DNA from: Vibrio ichthyoenteri ATCC 700023
GTDB taxonomy: Bacteria; Pseudomonadota; Gammaproteobacteria; Enterobacterales; Vibrionaceae
DNA length: 64,000 bases
Direction: 5' to 3'
NCBI RefSeq assembly: GCF_000222605.1
Contig: NZ_AFWF01000308.1
Span: 1-64,000, forward strand
Below, one piece after another: positions 8,251 through 19,172 of the stretch (the stretch's first letter is position 1; each line of letters opens with the position of its first letter). Under the pieces are notes generated by a model that was given only the letters and a program-made list of their open reading frames with translations, made no database searches and had not been told where the DNA came from. Both the position numbers and the translations under genes were made by a program.

Positions 8251-10140
8251 ATGTCTCAGTCACCCAATGTTTCGCGCGCTCTAAATGGAATTAGCATTCG
8301 TGCTAAATTAATCTTACTCAATGCTGTACTTATTATTGGAGTCATCTGTTACGGTTTTTTTGAACAGTACAGTCTCAACAACCTACATGAATTAGAATTA
8401 GCCTCAGTAGAAAACACCGCCGCTGAAGTTGATCTACTCAACCTGCGTCGCCATGAAAAAGATTTTCTTGCGCGTCACGAATTAAAATATCAAGAACGAT
8501 TTGAACAAACCTTTTCCAAGCTTTCCACTCGACTGACAGATTTGGATCAGCGCATTCACGATCATGGACTTCAGTTTGATACTCGCATGGGTGTCATCGT
8601 GTCAACATTGGATAACTACCACGAAAAGTTTTCGCAGCTCGTCACGCAAATTGAAAAGATTGATTCTCAATCCAATAGCAGTGCTCTTTTGCCCCAGTTA
8701 GTTGAAGCGAGAGAAACATTACGTGAAAACGTTGTAGCGCTGAACAACCTGCAAGCGAAAGTCGCGTTTTCATCACTGATGGAAAATGATTTTAAGTACA
8801 TAGGCAAACCCAGTGAACAAACCGAGCTTGGCCTGTCACAATCATTGCAGTCGTTCCATCAGACCTATGCAAGACACCCATCATTGAGTAACGCGTTTGA
8901 CGATTACCAGCATGCCCTAGTCAATCTATTTGAAGCTAATATCGCATTAGGCTTAACACCCAATGAAGGTTTGCGAGGTGAGTTAAGAAGAACAGTGCAT
9001 CAAACCGAACAAGAGATCCTCTCATTACAAACTGAAATTGAAACTGCCATTGTCCAAGCGTCGGACAAGGTTAAAAATCAACTGCATATCTTTGGCGCTA
9101 TTATTGCCGCAGTCGTGTCAGGACTACTCATTTTGATTGGCCGTAGTGTGTTAAATCGGATACAAGATATTAATTCGATGATGAGTAATATCGCCAGTGG
9201 TAACGGAGATCTTACCGCACGCATGGATGCGCAAGGCAGTGATGAACTGGCTCAACTGGCCAACTCCTTTGATAGATTCATATCTAAGCTACACGGACTT
9301 ATCCAAGATGTTGCTGGGGTCAAAGAAGTACTGAACCAAAGCTCAATTGAGAGTGAACAAGCCGCATCAAATAGCATTAAAAATGCAGAGCAACAACGGA
9401 TTGAGTCTGAATCGGTGGCGACTGCGGTGAATGAACTGGTGCAAACCAGTAACGAAATTACGCAGAATATCGAGCATGCCGCTAGCAATGCCTCAAAAAT
9501 GAAAGAAGGCTCTCATCGTGCGTTAGACATTACCCATAATGCCAGTAACAGCATGCAGAACTTGGCCAATGACATTGCCAACTCCCAAAACCTGATTGAA
9601 CAATTAGAAGAACAAAGCCGTGAAATTAATTCCGTTATTTCAACCATCCAAGGTATTGCAGAGCAGACCAATTTGTTGGCTTTAAATGCAGCAATAGAAG
9701 CAGCACGAGCGGGTGAATATGGACGTGGTTTTGCTGTTGTTGCCGATGAAGTAAGAGATCTGTCGATGAAAACAGATAACTCTACTCGCCAGATTGAATC
9801 AACCATCAGTAATCTGACAGAACGTATTCATAGCACCGTTAGCATGATGTCTGAAAGTCAGCTGCAAGCCGAGTCGACCAAGCAAGAAACCCAACGAGTC
9901 GTAGAAGCGATTGATAGCGTCAATCAGCAAATTGAAGATCTATTTAATATGAACGCGCAAATAGCAACAGCATCGGAGGAGCAATCGATGGTATCAGCTG
10001 AAATCGATCGAAATATTACTCAGATAGCAAACCTTGCTAATGATACGCATCGCGAAGTTAAAGGGTCGGTCACTTGCAGCAAGCAAGTCAGTGACGTGAG
10101 TGTAAAGTTGGATGCCATTGTGGCGCAATTTCGCTACTAG
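8251..10140 (+). CDS. Methyl-accepting chemotaxis protein
   Basis: Transmembrane chemoreceptor of about 629 residues. Layout: TM1 near residues 20-42, a long helical periplasmic ligand region (about 43-275) without a recognisable Cache fold, TM2 near 283-302, a HAMP segment, and the cytoplasmic signalling tip [20 protein letters not shown] with [15 protein letters not shown]. The start is ATG at 8251, preceded by GGGAGGTG; an in-frame GTG 6 bp earlier lies within that Shine-Dalgarno. It would signal to CheA/CheW. The ligand is unknown. The position beside fdhD may be chance. Confidence 0.93.
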   Translation: MSQSPNVSRALNGISIRAKLILLNAVLIIGVICYGFFEQYSLNNLHELELASVENTAAEVDLLNLRRHEKDFLARHELKYQERFEQTFSKLSTRLTDLDQRIHDHGLQFDTRMGVIVSTLDNYHEKFSQLVTQIEKIDSQSNSSALLPQLVEARETLRENVVALNNLQAKVAFSSLMENDFKYIGKPSEQTELGLSQSLQSFHQTYARHPSLSNAFDDYQHALVNLFEANIALGLTPNEGLRGELRRTVHQTEQEILSLQTEIETAIVQASDKVKNQLHIFGAIIAAVVSGLLILIGRSVLNRIQDINSMMSNIASGNGDLTARMDAQGSDELAQLANSFDRFISKLHGLIQDVAGVKEVLNQSSIESEQAASNSIKNAEQQRIESESVATAVNELVQTSNEITQNIEHAASNASKMKEGSHRALDITHNASNSMQNLANDIANSQNLIEQLEEQSREINSVISTIQGIAEQTNLLALNAAIEAARAGEYGRGFAVVADEVRDLSMKTDNSTRQIESTISNLTERIHSTVSMMSESQLQAESTKQETQRVVEAIDSVNQQIEDLFNMNAQIATASEEQSMVSAEIDRNITQIANLANDTHREVKGSVTCSKQVSDVSVKLDAIVAQFRY

Positions 10141-10216
10141 CGCTTCAGCAGCACAATGTAGTCGTCAGAAACCCTTACCAATATTCACACTTTTTGCATA
10201 ACTAGACGGCAAGTAA

Positions 10217-10257
10217 GCAAAAACCCCGGGTTAGTAATTCTAACTCGGGGTTTTTTA
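10217..10257. terminator. Bidirectional terminator between chemoreceptor and ybiT
   Basis: AAAAACCCCGGGTTA ... TAACTCGGGGTTTTTT forms a stem with one mismatch, flanked by A on one side and T on the other. It therefore can end transcripts from both convergent genes. Confidence 0.85.
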
Positions 10258-10307
10258 TGCATTTTTTTGTTTAGCCTTGCTGGACAGCAAGACTAATAAA
10301 ATGTCAT

Positions 10308-11900
10308 TTACGCATCGATACCACGGTGTTTTTGGTATTCAGCATAAGTACCACGGAAATCGTGGATTTTGCCATCACGGATCTCAAGGATACGCGTTGC
10401 TAGCGAGTCTACGAAGATACGGTCGTGCGATACGAAGAACAAAGTACCTTTGTATTCTTCAAGAGCCGTGTTTAGCGCTTCAATCGATTCCATATCCATG
10501 TGGTTAGTTGGTTCATCCATTAGCAGCATGTTTGGTTTGTGCATCATTAGCTTACCAAGCAGCATACGACCTTGCTCACCACCAGACAGAACTTTAACTG
10601 ACTTCTTAATATCATCTTGACCAAACAGCATACGACCAAGGAAACCACGAACCACTTGCTCGTCGTCGCCTTCTTGACGCCATTGACCCATCCAATCCGT
10701 TAGGTTTAGATCTTCCGCAAAATCATGGGCGTGGTCTTGCGCGTAGTAACCGATGTTTGCGTTTTCAGACCATTTGAACTCACCGCTGCGTGGCTCTAGT
10801 ACACCCGCAAGTGTGTTCAATAGTGTTGTTTTACCCACACCGTTCTCACCGATGATTGCAACACGCTCACCTACTTCGAAAATCGCATCAAAGTTGCTGA
10901 ATAGATCTTGATCAAAGCCTTGAGTCAAACCTTCTACGTTCAGTGCGTTACGGAATAGCTCTTTAGACTGTTCAAAACGAATGAATGGGTTTTGACGGCT
11001 TGATGCTTTAACTTCATCAAGTTGAATCTTATCAATCTGTTTTGCACGTGATGTTGCTTGTTTTGCTTTCGATGCGTTAGCAGAGAAACGTGCAACGAAC
11101 GTTTGCAGTTCAGCAATCTGTGCTTTTTTCTTCGCGTTGTCAGACAGTAGACGAGTACGAGCTTGCGTTGCCGCTGTCATGTACTCATCGTAGTTACCTG
11201 GGTAAACACGTAGTTCGCCGTAATCCAAGTCAGCCATGTGGGTACATACTGAGTTTAGAAAGTGACGGTCATGCGAGATGATGATCATGGTGCAGTTACG
11301 TTGGTTTAGCGTATCTTCCAACCAACCGATCGTATCCATGTCCAAGTTGTTCGTTGGTTCGTCTAGTAGCATGATGTGTGGGTCTGCAAATAGAACCTGT
11401 GCCAATAGCACACGCAGTTTCCAACCTGGTGCTACTTCGCTCATTAGGCCGAAGTGCTGCTCTAGTGGAATACCTACCGCTAGAAGAAGCTCACCCGCTT
11501 TAGACTCAGCCATGTAGCCGTCCATTTCTGCGAATTCAACTTCTAGATCCGCCACCTTCATACCATCTTCTTCACTCATTTCTGGTAGAGAGTAGATACG
11601 ATCGCGTTCTTGCTTAACAGCCCAAAGCTCTTTGTAACCCATGATAACCGTGTCGATTACGGTGAATTCTTCGTAAGCGAACTGATCCTGGTTTAGTTTT
11701 GCTACGCGCTCGTTTGGATCGTAGCTTACGTTACCTGCGCTTTGCTCTAGCTCGCCGCTCAGGATTTTCATAAAGGTCGATTTACCACAGCCGTTCGCGC
11801 CGATAAGACCGTAACGGTTACCTTCGCCAAACTTAACCGAGATGTTTTCAAAAAGTGGCTTAGCGCCAAACTGCATGGTGATATTCGCTGTGGAGATCAA
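10308..11900 (-). CDS. ybiT: ABC-F family ATPase YbiT
   Basis: A 530-residue soluble protein with two ABC ATPase domains and no membrane segments, the layout of ABC-F ribosome-associated factors. Walker A motifs are GANGCGKST (domain 1) and GENGVGKTT (domain 2); Walker B motifs read [11 protein letters not shown] and [11 protein letters not shown]. The second signature is LSGGEQGR; the first (APGWKLRV) is degenerate in the family's usual way. The inter-domain linker is rich in Lys/Ala. Length and N-terminal sequence ([18 protein letters not shown]) fit YbiT and not EttA or Uup. Monocistronic. Confidence 0.9.
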   Translation of the reverse strand: MISTANITMQFGAKPLFENISVKFGEGNRYGLIGANGCGKSTFMKILSGELEQSAGNVSYDPNERVAKLNQDQFAYEEFTVIDTVIMGYKELWAVKQERDRIYSLPEMSEEDGMKVADLEVEFAEMDGYMAESKAGELLLAVGIPLEQHFGLMSEVAPGWKLRVLLAQVLFADPHIMLLDEPTNNLDMDTIGWLEDTLNQRNCTMIIISHDRHFLNSVCTHMADLDYGELRVYPGNYDEYMTAATQARTRLLSDNAKKKAQIAELQTFVARFSANASKAKQATSRAKQIDKIQLDEVKASSRQNPFIRFEQSKELFRNALNVEGLTQGFDQDLFSNFDAIFEVGERVAIIGENGVGKTTLLNTLAGVLEPRSGEFKWSENANIGYYAQDHAHDFAEDLNLTDWMGQWRQEGDDEQVVRGFLGRMLFGQDDIKKSVKVLSGGEQGRMLLGKLMMHKPNMLLMDEPTNHMDMESIEALNTALEEYKGTLFFVSHDRIFVDSLATRILEIRDGKIHDFRGTYAEYQKHRGIDA

Positions 11901-11990
11901 AACCTGTATCCTAATCTAATTCGTCAAAAAACCGCGCCACGTTACTTATAAAGTCCCCTAACTGCAAGTGTTGATTTCAGTTTCGCCCAT

Positions 11991-12210
11991 TTAAGAGCCG
12001 AGCTTTTCTTCGAACCAAGCTGTAAAGAACTCAATAAACTTATGCACTTTTACCGGTGTGTGTTCGCATTCGTTACCAACCAGGCTCACCGCGAGCGCGC
12101 CGTTATCCTATTGTGGCAGTAAAAGCTCGATTTGTGGATTATTGGCCAAGATATAACCCGATAAAAATGCAATCCCCTGATGTTTGTCTTTATGCCACCC
12201 AATTTGCTAT
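11991..12210 (-). pseudogene. Decayed C-terminus of a LysR-type regulator
   Basis: On the minus strand one frame reads IGWHKDKHQGIAFLSGYILA, NNPQIELLLPQ, stop, DNGALAVSLVGNE, then TPVKVHKFIEFFTAWFEEKL and a final stop at 11991. The GIAFLSGYILA segment and the VKVHKFIEFFTAWF ending resemble the last 70 residues of LysR substrate-binding domains. There is a TAG inside the frame, another stop just upstream, and no DNA-binding domain. It is best read as a remnant of a lost gene. Found by reading the frame by eye; a protein search would settle it. Confidence 0.45.
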
Positions 12211-12377
12211 GTATCACGACTCACTCAGAGGCGAGCCGTGGTGCCTTTTTATGACACGTTCCTGACATTTTGTTATCATTTATCAATACAATGCGTCCCC
12301 CCTTATTTTATAGCGGAAACTCCTCTTCCGTTAAAACAACTACAATAATTCCTAGATAACTAATTTAAGAGATAACT

Positions 12378-14723
12378 ATGCGTTTTTATGTGCGCTGTTT
12401 ATTGCTCGTCAGCATGCTGATGGCTTGGCCAACGCTGGCGAACAATGACTACGGCTTTCAGTCTCAACCTCAACGTTCTCCCGTTGCGGATGAAATCGCT
12501 CAACAAATTTCAGCCTTGCCTGAACCCCTATTTATGTCGAGTAAAGACAAACGCCAAGTCAATATCTTGCTCGCCAAGGTGCTGCGTGTTCAACGAGAGC
12601 AGATCGCGAAGTTTGATACTCAGCTTGTGGCTCATCGCCAAAATGGCTCCCCCCAAACATGGGCAGACGTACAAAACAGCTACTTTACATTGACCAGTCT
12701 CAACCAAAGTAAAGAAGCATTATTAGCATTGACCAATCCGGCTAATCGCGATCGTTTAACGGGTTTTGGCCCCTATGGGGTGACGCAATTTAAGCAAGAG
12801 TGGCAGTTAACCAAACTCAATGCTGAATATATCCTCTACTTCCAGATTGGTAGCTTTAAGGCGCTGATCAAAGATATCTTTATTTCGCCAATTCCGGTTA
12901 TCTGGGCGGCGTTAAAAGTGCTCTTTATCTATTTTGGTCTAGTATGGTGGTTGTCCAACAGCAAGCGACTGATTGATCTATTCCGCGTTAGTCAATTGGA
13001 AAGCAATAACAAACCACCATTCTGGGTACGTATCGTTTGGTACATCAGTCGTGCGCATCGTGCAATTGCATGGTTAATCGCTATTACCTTGTCATTGCGC
13101 GTACTTTCGCAAATTCCAAGCCTGCAGCATTTGATCTTCCTAGAGATCTTTACTTGGTGGGTATTGGGTGGCTCAATTGCTATCAGCTTTATCTTAGAAT
13201 TTGCTTACCGCAATAGCCGCACATCGTCACGTGATGTGATTGCTCTACGTTTATCGACCATCCGTCGCTACGTATGGAGTATCATTATTGCTGGCGTGAT
13301 CATGCAGATTTCAATGCGAACTTTAGGAAAAGGCACCATCTACACTTGGATCTACAGCGCCTTATTCTTCTGGTTTGTATTGGTGACGATTTCCATTTTG
13401 CGTTTATGGCGTAAAAAGGTATTTGAATCCCTCAATGAATATACTGAGCGACCGGTATGGGTCTCGTGGGCAATTAATCGTCAAGATACGATGTTACTCA
13501 ACATTGCCGCGACCGCGATTGGTATTACATGGTTAACTATTGAAAGTGCCAAACACCGCCTGATGGCGCTGCTATCACGCTCGACCCTATTTAGTCAGGC
13601 GTTGGCCTACCTATTCCGCATTGAAGTAGCAAAACAATCTGATATTGATAAGTGCCAACATCACCTAGTGCGCATTAAAGGCGAGCAAGTGTTTGAATAC
13701 GTCTTACCAGGCAGTATGGATAGCACGTTAATCAACTACGCTACGGAAGAAGTTAAACAGCTCTCACGTTACCTGATGTCAGATAACCCCGCGATATGCG
13801 TGGTATCGGGCGAACGTGGCATTGGTTCTACGACACTGCTTAACAGCATGCTAAACAAGGTATCAAATGCCGAGCCAATTTATCTCAACTGCCCTTATTC
13901 CGGCTATTCAGGACTGTTGGCGCAACTGGCTCTGAGCTTAGGTCTTGATGAAGAATCAAGTGAGATTCAAATCCTAGCGTATTTGCGTAAGAGCGAAACC
14001 ACCTACTTAATTGCGATCGATAATGCGCATCGCTTGGTGAAACCAATGGTTGGTGGACTTAGCGATCTTATTCGCGTCACTAACCTACTTCGTCGCTCGA
14101 AAAAGAATCACCGTGTTGTGCTTTCTATCGTGAAATCAAGCTGGCGCTTTGTTGATCGTGCCCGTGGTGAACGCTTGCTGTTTGATTTGGTTTGTTTCCT
14201 ACCTCGTTGGAACGAAAAACAAATCGGTGAACTGCTCGATAGCCGCATCAATAAAGATCTTGAAAAACCGCTCTCTTTTGAAGGTTTAGTGGTACCAAAA
14301 CAGTGGGATCAAGATGAAATGAGCGAAGAAGAGCGTGCGAAACAAGGCTTTTACCGCATTCTTTGGCACTACTCAGACGGGAACCCTACCGTCGCCTTGC
14401 GTTTCTTCCGTTTATCGATCAACCGCAATAAAGAAAGCGACCAAGCGGTGGTTCGATTGTTCCATGTACCTGAATCGCAAGAGCTTGAAAACATGCCAAA
14501 ACCAATGCTGGCGGTACTGCGTTCAATCGTACAACTAGAAATTGCATCACCAGAGATTCTCTCTGACTGTACTCAACTGAGTATTGCCGAAATCACGGGT
14601 ATTTTGCGTTACTTCCAAAGCCGTGGTTACATTGAGTGGAGTGAAGATCAAGCGCGTGTTTCGGATCACTGGTTCCGTCACATTACTAACGTTCTCGACC
14701 GTCAACATCTTTTGGTGAAGTAG
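12378..14723 (+). CDS. Exported/membrane NTPase-domain protein paired with MscS
   Basis: A 781-residue protein of unknown function. It has a signal peptide (MRFYVRCLLLVSMLMAWPTLA), a periplasmic helical region to about residue 170, then about five or six membrane segments (near 175-195, 228-248, 255-278, 298-315, 322-345, 375-392). A cytoplasmic nucleotide-binding-like domain follows. The P-loop position reads GERGIGSTT (478-486), with Ser484 where the Walker A lysine should be. A Walker B-like TYLIAIDNAH follows, as in ExeA/AAA-type ATPases. The C-terminus looks like a winged helix (SIAEITGILRYFQSRGYIEW). The gene is one base from an MscS channel gene, so the two products probably work together; gating or regulation of the channel is an inference. 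Confidence 0.8.
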   Translation: MRFYVRCLLLVSMLMAWPTLANNDYGFQSQPQRSPVADEIAQQISALPEPLFMSSKDKRQVNILLAKVLRVQREQIAKFDTQLVAHRQNGSPQTWADVQNSYFTLTSLNQSKEALLALTNPANRDRLTGFGPYGVTQFKQEWQLTKLNAEYILYFQIGSFKALIKDIFISPIPVIWAALKVLFIYFGLVWWLSNSKRLIDLFRVSQLESNNKPPFWVRIVWYISRAHRAIAWLIAITLSLRVLSQIPSLQHLIFLEIFTWWVLGGSIAISFILEFAYRNSRTSSRDVIALRLSTIRRYVWSIIIAGVIMQISMRTLGKGTIYTWIYSALFFWFVLVTISILRLWRKKVFESLNEYTERPVWVSWAINRQDTMLLNIAATAIGITWLTIESAKHRLMALLSRSTLFSQALAYLFRIEVAKQSDIDKCQHHLVRIKGEQVFEYVLPGSMDSTLINYATEEVKQLSRYLMSDNPAICVVSGERGIGSTTLLNSMLNKVSNAEPIYLNCPYSGYSGLLAQLALSLGLDEESSEIQILAYLRKSETTYLIAIDNAHRLVKPMVGGLSDLIRVTNLLRRSKKNHRVVLSIVKSSWRFVDRARGERLLFDLVCFLPRWNEKQIGELLDSRINKDLEKPLSFEGLVVPKQWDQDEMSEEERAKQGFYRILWHYSDGNPTVALRFFRLSINRNKESDQAVVRLFHVPESQELENMPKPMLAVLRSIVQLEIASPEILSDCTQLSIAEITGILRYFQSRGYIEWSEDQARVSDHWFRHITNVLDRQHLLVK

Positions 14724-14724
14724 T

Positions 14725-15603
14725 ATGAAAAGATTAATAATCCTACTGTTTATTGGCTTTGCTGCCTTACCGTGTTTTGCAACGGAAGAGATCGCCAACG
14801 TAGAAAACATTTCTAAAATAGCTAGCTTGGTGCGTTGGAGTGGTGTTTTCTTCTCACTCTTTGTTATTGCTGGTGCGTGGTTGCTACTCAAGTTCATGAG
14901 TTCAATGGTGGAAAGCTTCGGTAGCCAATTCGTTCAATACCGCATGCTGCTACAAAAACTGCAATCCTTTACTCAGTTCTTCATCTATATGAGTACTGGT
15001 ATTGTGGTGTTTATGATGAGCTTTCGCATCAACGATCAAATACTCGCATTGATTGGTGGTACGTTAGCAGTCTCGGTCGGTTTTGCACTAAAAGACCTTG
15101 CGGCATCGTTCATCGCAGGTATCACGGTAATGGTCGATCGTCCGTTCCAAGTAGGTGACCGTGTCACATTTGAAGGTAACTATGGTGATATCATTACCAT
15201 TGGTTTGCGTTCGGTGCGCATGCGAACGCTAACGGATGACATCATTACTATTCCGAATAACAAATTTTTGAATGAAGTGGTTGTCAGCGGAAACTATGGT
15301 GCGCTCGATATGCAGGTGGTAATTCCGTTCTATGTCGGTATGAATGAAGACATCACCCTCGCCCGTGATTTGATCCAAGAAGCGGCGTCTTCAAGTCGTT
15401 ATATTCACCTGCCTAAACCGGTGACCGTATTAGTGAAGCAAACCATCACTGATAACTACTTAGCGATTCAATTAACCTGTAAAGCGTATGTTGTTGATAC
15501 CGCATACGAGAAGTTGTTTGAAACCGACATTACTCTGCGCGTAATGAAAGAGTTTAGAAAACACAACATCAATCCGCCGAAGATTGCGGTTAACGCGAGT
15601 TAA
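14725..15603 (+). CDS. MscS-family mechanosensitive ion channel
   Basis: A 292-residue inner-membrane channel subunit. A possible signal sequence or first TM lies at residues 1-20. TM segments are near 37-57 and 80-100, followed by the pore helix ALIGGTLAVSVGFALKDLAASFIAGI and the MscS beta domain DRPFQVGDRVTFEGNYGDIITIGLRSVRMRT with IPNNKF. The C-terminal alpha-beta domain completes the family layout and the length is typical of MscS (E. coli MscS is 286). It follows the NTPase-domain gene after a single base (TAG-T-ATG), so translation is almost certainly coupled. It presumably opens on membrane tension; regulation by its partner is a hypothesis. Confidence 0.92.
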   Translation: MKRLIILLFIGFAALPCFATEEIANVENISKIASLVRWSGVFFSLFVIAGAWLLLKFMSSMVESFGSQFVQYRMLLQKLQSFTQFFIYMSTGIVVFMMSFRINDQILALIGGTLAVSVGFALKDLAASFIAGITVMVDRPFQVGDRVTFEGNYGDIITIGLRSVRMRTLTDDIITIPNNKFLNEVVVSGNYGALDMQVVIPFYVGMNEDITLARDLIQEAASSSRYIHLPKPVTVLVKQTITDNYLAIQLTCKAYVVDTAYEKLFETDITLRVMKEFRKHNINPPKIAVNAS

Positions 15604-15620
15604 TCTCGATTTATCGGAAT

Positions 15621-15650
15621 AAAAAAAGCGCCTGATTTGGCGCTTTTTTC
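15621..15650 (+). terminator. Terminator after mscS
   Basis: AAAAAAAGCGCC-TGATTT-GGCGCTTTTTTC: a GC-rich 5-bp core extended by A/T pairs with a T6 tail. It can act in both directions and also lies just after the convergent metalloprotease gene. Confidence 0.85.
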
Positions 15651-15684
15651 TTATCGGTATTTTATCTTATTGATCATAGATATA

Positions 15685-18564
15685 TTAGTGATTATGTTCG
15701 CCGTCTGCGTGATCACATTGGGTTGGCTCGTAACGCGTTGCCAATACACGTTGAGTGAGGTTTTTTGCTGGCATCGCAAATGCTTTAGTAAATGCTTTAG
15801 TGTTTGCTAACGATCTAGCTTGCTCATCACCACCTTGAACTGTGTAAACGGGTTCTAGAGTTGGCGCAGCGATGGTCAAGGTATCAAGCACATCACCATC
15901 ACAAACAACACTCGCCGTTTTCGGGTTATCAGAACGTGCTACGTTAACGTGGAACTTGTTCATGTTATCTGCATTGCGGCGATTGTTTTTCAGTGCATAG
16001 GTATCGACATCGCCGTTAGCCATTTCGACCTCTAGTGCACAGTTTGCAGCAAGGCTTGCGCTTTCAGCAGCGTAAACATAACCATATGAGCCATGCAGAG
16101 CTGGGAAGATAAAGCTTTCTAGTTGCTTCGACGGGTCGTAGTAACCCACTAATGTCGTCACAGGAACACCATATTGAGTTGGTTTGATCGCCTGATGTTG
16201 TTCAAAGCTTGCATCTTTCATCCATGTTTGACCATCAGAGACAAACACCAAACGACTGCCGTAAGGCACCACCATCGACTCCCCGTTAATGGTTAAGTTC
16301 GAGTGATAGCCCGCATCAGAGTTAAAGGTAAAGATCTTACCTTTATTGCTCGAACTGGCTTCAGGAACCGACATATCACGCGCCCAGTGTCCATTCCAAG
16401 TAGACAACTCGACTTTGTCAAAGTCACTTAGCAAGGCAGCAATACGCTCAGCGTTTGCTTCCCATGGCGCAACACTGGTGATTTCTAGAGTATCAACACG
16501 GTGGGTGTATTCCTCCATGCTCTCAGTCTCTTCATTCCACTTTTTAAAGCCCGTCGAAGACGTTTGATCAAACACCGCTTTGCTCTCTAAATTATTCTGG
16601 ATAAAGAACATCGAATATGGCGTATACATCGTAAAGCGCTGTTGGTTATACATCGCCCAACCACCAGCCATTGCGTCACTACCAAAACTAAACATGTCGT
16701 TAAATGCAGGGACACATTGCCCATCTAAACAGCTCTCACCGCCATTTTTTTGCGGGGCAAAGTTAGGAATGAAGACATCGCGTGATGAATCCCAACCCCA
16801 AGTTGAGTTACTCATATTGGCTGGCTTATGAATTGAGCCTTCAAAACCGCCAGGGTAATGACCCAAACCGTAGTTGTGCCCTACCTCATGGCTAAATTCA
16901 TTGCCAATTGAGCTATCTAGGGTAACCATGCCACCACCACCAGAACCACCATGGGTTACCACACCATTGCTATAGACACCTCGCGTATTATGCGCGGTTA
17001 ACTGCGCAACAAAATAGGGATGTTCGCCCTCACCAACACCCGCGGTAGAGTGAATTCCGTAGTTAGCATTATTGATACCAATTGAGAATAACTCTTTACC
17101 AATACGCTGGCGCATGGTGCCGCCATGCCAACCACCTTCGCTTGGATCGTGGTCGGTCAGTAACGTGCCGTCCGGTAGCATCACTTCAAGCAGGTGAACA
17201 GGCTCATACTCATTCACCACCATTTTACTCAACGGTGCAGTTTCAAAATATTCACGCTGTGCTTGTTTGTCTTGTTGGAAGTCAAAACGTTCACGAGGCT
17301 CAACCAACATGCCTACATCGATAGTATGCAGAAGTAACTCGGTTGGTGCGCCGACTTTAATCCCTGTTAAACTGCCAGACTTACCGTTATTAGCAAAGGT
17401 TAGATTCAGACCAGGTACGAGCCACTCTTTTGGTAGTTCTGCTGACCAATAACCATCGGCATAACCGATTTCGTTAAAGATCAAATCCTCTTCGAGTACC
17501 CATGCACCGTTTACGTTTTTAAATACCGTCGTCGTACCATTTGTAATCGTGCGGGTACGGTCTTGGTAGTAGCTTACGTTTGAGTTATAACCTGCACTTG
17601 ATTGGAAGATAAATGTTTTGCCATCAAGTTCTGGGTTGTTTTGTTCTAAAGCAATATCACGAATCCAATGACCATTCCACGTGTTTAGTTGCACTACATC
17701 ATGCTCGGCTAATGCGCTAGAAATTGCCGTACTAGAAACCTCACGTACCGCAAACACAGCCGATTCATCATAACTAAAGTCAATATCCGTCGTGCTCATT
17801 TCAGGAATCGCAAGCACGTTACGAGCGAGCAGTTCAGGCGCACGCATATCCAGTGAGCCAAGAATTTCACCCTGACGGTTTTTCGCCGTCACGGTCACTT
17901 TAGAGTGAGGCTCGAATGCAGCTTCCGGTTTGAACATCACTTTGGTATTTCGTTCACCCACCAAGTGCATGCGTTTTTCATCGCTGGCTGGTTTCGCCGG
18001 AACAATGTGTGCTTGCGCGAATAAAACCGCACCGTTCAATTCACCGGTGAGCATGTTTTCAAGCTGATTATTATTAAAGAAGATTGATGGTTTTTGAACA
18101 ACAGGAGTACATTCAGAGTTATCAAGAATGGTGGTTAGAGGGCGTTCCCAAATGTAATTCCCTTCATTGTCTTTTGAGCCACGACCGGCCGCATACAAAG
18201 CAAAGGTACATTTTTCCCAGTTTGGCGCGTCGTAGCCTTCCGGGAATAAGTCAAAACCACCCGCGTAACCCCAGTACTGCCAATGTTTCGGGATAAAGTC
18301 GAACACCGTTTGGAACTCTGATTCAATATCGAACAGATCAAACATGACGTTACCATCAAAGTTGATGCGCAGATTCTTGCCTTTGTATTGCAAGTACTGG
18401 TAATCACCTTGTTGAATAACATTTTCTGGTTGAGCAGCCAATAGTGCTAGCTCTTCCATTTTGGTCATAATTTTAACGCTAGCTTGCTCTAATGTTAACT
18501 CTGCAGCGTTCGCATTCGTCGCCAATACAGACGCAACCATAAGCCCTAATAGTCTTTTTTTCAT
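15685..18564 (-). CDS. StcE/TagA-like M66 zinc metalloprotease 1
   Basis: A 959-residue secreted protein with an N-terminal signal peptide (MKKRLLGLMVASVLATNANA). The catalytic motif HEVGHNYGLGH starts at His559 (His559, Glu560, His563, His569), the HExxHxxGxxH zinc site of peptidase family M66. That family includes the mucin-cleaving StcE of E. coli and ToxR-regulated TagA of V. cholerae. Upstream are the conserved region around LLLHTIDVGMLVEPRERF and a Gly-rich HGGSGGGGMVTLDSSIGNEF segment. Two similar NTWNGHWIRDIALEQN/STWNGHWARDMSVPEA modules suggest internal repeats (beta-sandwich or carbohydrate-binding). The C-terminus is His-rich. A glycoprotein substrate is likely by family but not proven. 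Confidence 0.92.
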   Translation of the reverse strand: MKKRLLGLMVASVLATNANAAELTLEQASVKIMTKMEELALLAAQPENVIQQGDYQYLQYKGKNLRINFDGNVMFDLFDIESEFQTVFDFIPKHWQYWGYAGGFDLFPEGYDAPNWEKCTFALYAAGRGSKDNEGNYIWERPLTTILDNSECTPVVQKPSIFFNNNQLENMLTGELNGAVLFAQAHIVPAKPASDEKRMHLVGERNTKVMFKPEAAFEPHSKVTVTAKNRQGEILGSLDMRAPELLARNVLAIPEMSTTDIDFSYDESAVFAVREVSSTAISSALAEHDVVQLNTWNGHWIRDIALEQNNPELDGKTFIFQSSAGYNSNVSYYQDRTRTITNGTTTVFKNVNGAWVLEEDLIFNEIGYADGYWSAELPKEWLVPGLNLTFANNGKSGSLTGIKVGAPTELLLHTIDVGMLVEPRERFDFQQDKQAQREYFETAPLSKMVVNEYEPVHLLEVMLPDGTLLTDHDPSEGGWHGGTMRQRIGKELFSIGINNANYGIHSTAGVGEGEHPYFVAQLTAHNTRGVYSNGVVTHGGSGGGGMVTLDSSIGNEFSHEVGHNYGLGHYPGGFEGSIHKPANMSNSTWGWDSSRDVFIPNFAPQKNGGESCLDGQCVPAFNDMFSFGSDAMAGGWAMYNQQRFTMYTPYSMFFIQNNLESKAVFDQTSSTGFKKWNEETESMEEYTHRVDTLEITSVAPWEANAERIAALLSDFDKVELSTWNGHWARDMSVPEASSSNKGKIFTFNSDAGYHSNLTINGESMVVPYGSRLVFVSDGQTWMKDASFEQHQAIKPTQYGVPVTTLVGYYDPSKQLESFIFPALHGSYGYVYAAESASLAANCALEVEMANGDVDTYALKNNRRNADNMNKFHVNVARSDNPKTASVVCDGDVLDTLTIAAPTLEPVYTVQGGDEQARSLANTKAFTKAFAMPAKNLTQRVLATRYEPTQCDHADGEHNH

Positions 18565-19172
18565 ATCTAGTCTCTGTTTTAATTATTGTTTACTTGTGAA
18601 AGTTGAGATTCACGATCAGATACGAAGAGGCCCCTTCGACTAGAATTTTAGAGCCTTTATTCAAAGACAAGCCAATGACAGTTTTGTTAACTTAGATCTC
18701 TATTCCAAATGATTCGTACTCAATGATTTAATAAGTGATTTATTGCCAAGTTAAATAATTTTGTAACTAATCATATAAAAATCAAATGAATCAAACAGAA
18801 AATTCAGATGATTATTCTTTAATCACAGGGTGGGCAATTAACGAACACCTGGAAAGGGCATTTAAAAAATCAGCTAAAACTTGGGGCTTTTAGGTGAACC
18901 AATATTTGGCTACGAGTAGACATCAAGCAAGGCCAATCTCGTCTACGTTTGCTCACAAGTACGCGATGTATTGCCATAACTCGACATTGCTCCCATCACG
19001 AGATTCAAATTAAAAATACTCGCTAAATTTTGGCAACAAGCTCAAATATCTTCATTTTATTGCGGAACAAATATCTCACTAAAGAATTTATCAAATCGAT
19101 TTTTCTGCGAACCAATTCAAAATATCAAAGCAACAATGGCAATTTTTCATTCAAATAACATAAGGATAAAGT
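18565..19172. other. 608-bp AT-rich spacer between divergent metalloprotease genes
   Basis: No gene-like frame was seen. The spacer must hold both promoters. It is clearly AT-richer than the flanking genes. No clear CRP, ToxR-type repeat array or hairpin could be assigned by eye. Confidence 0.5.

Noticed and set aside
18600-18630. CRP-like site (TGTGA ... TTCAC) upstream of the first metalloprotease
   Set aside because: The half-sites are separated by about 10 bases instead of 6, which does not fit the CRP consensus.
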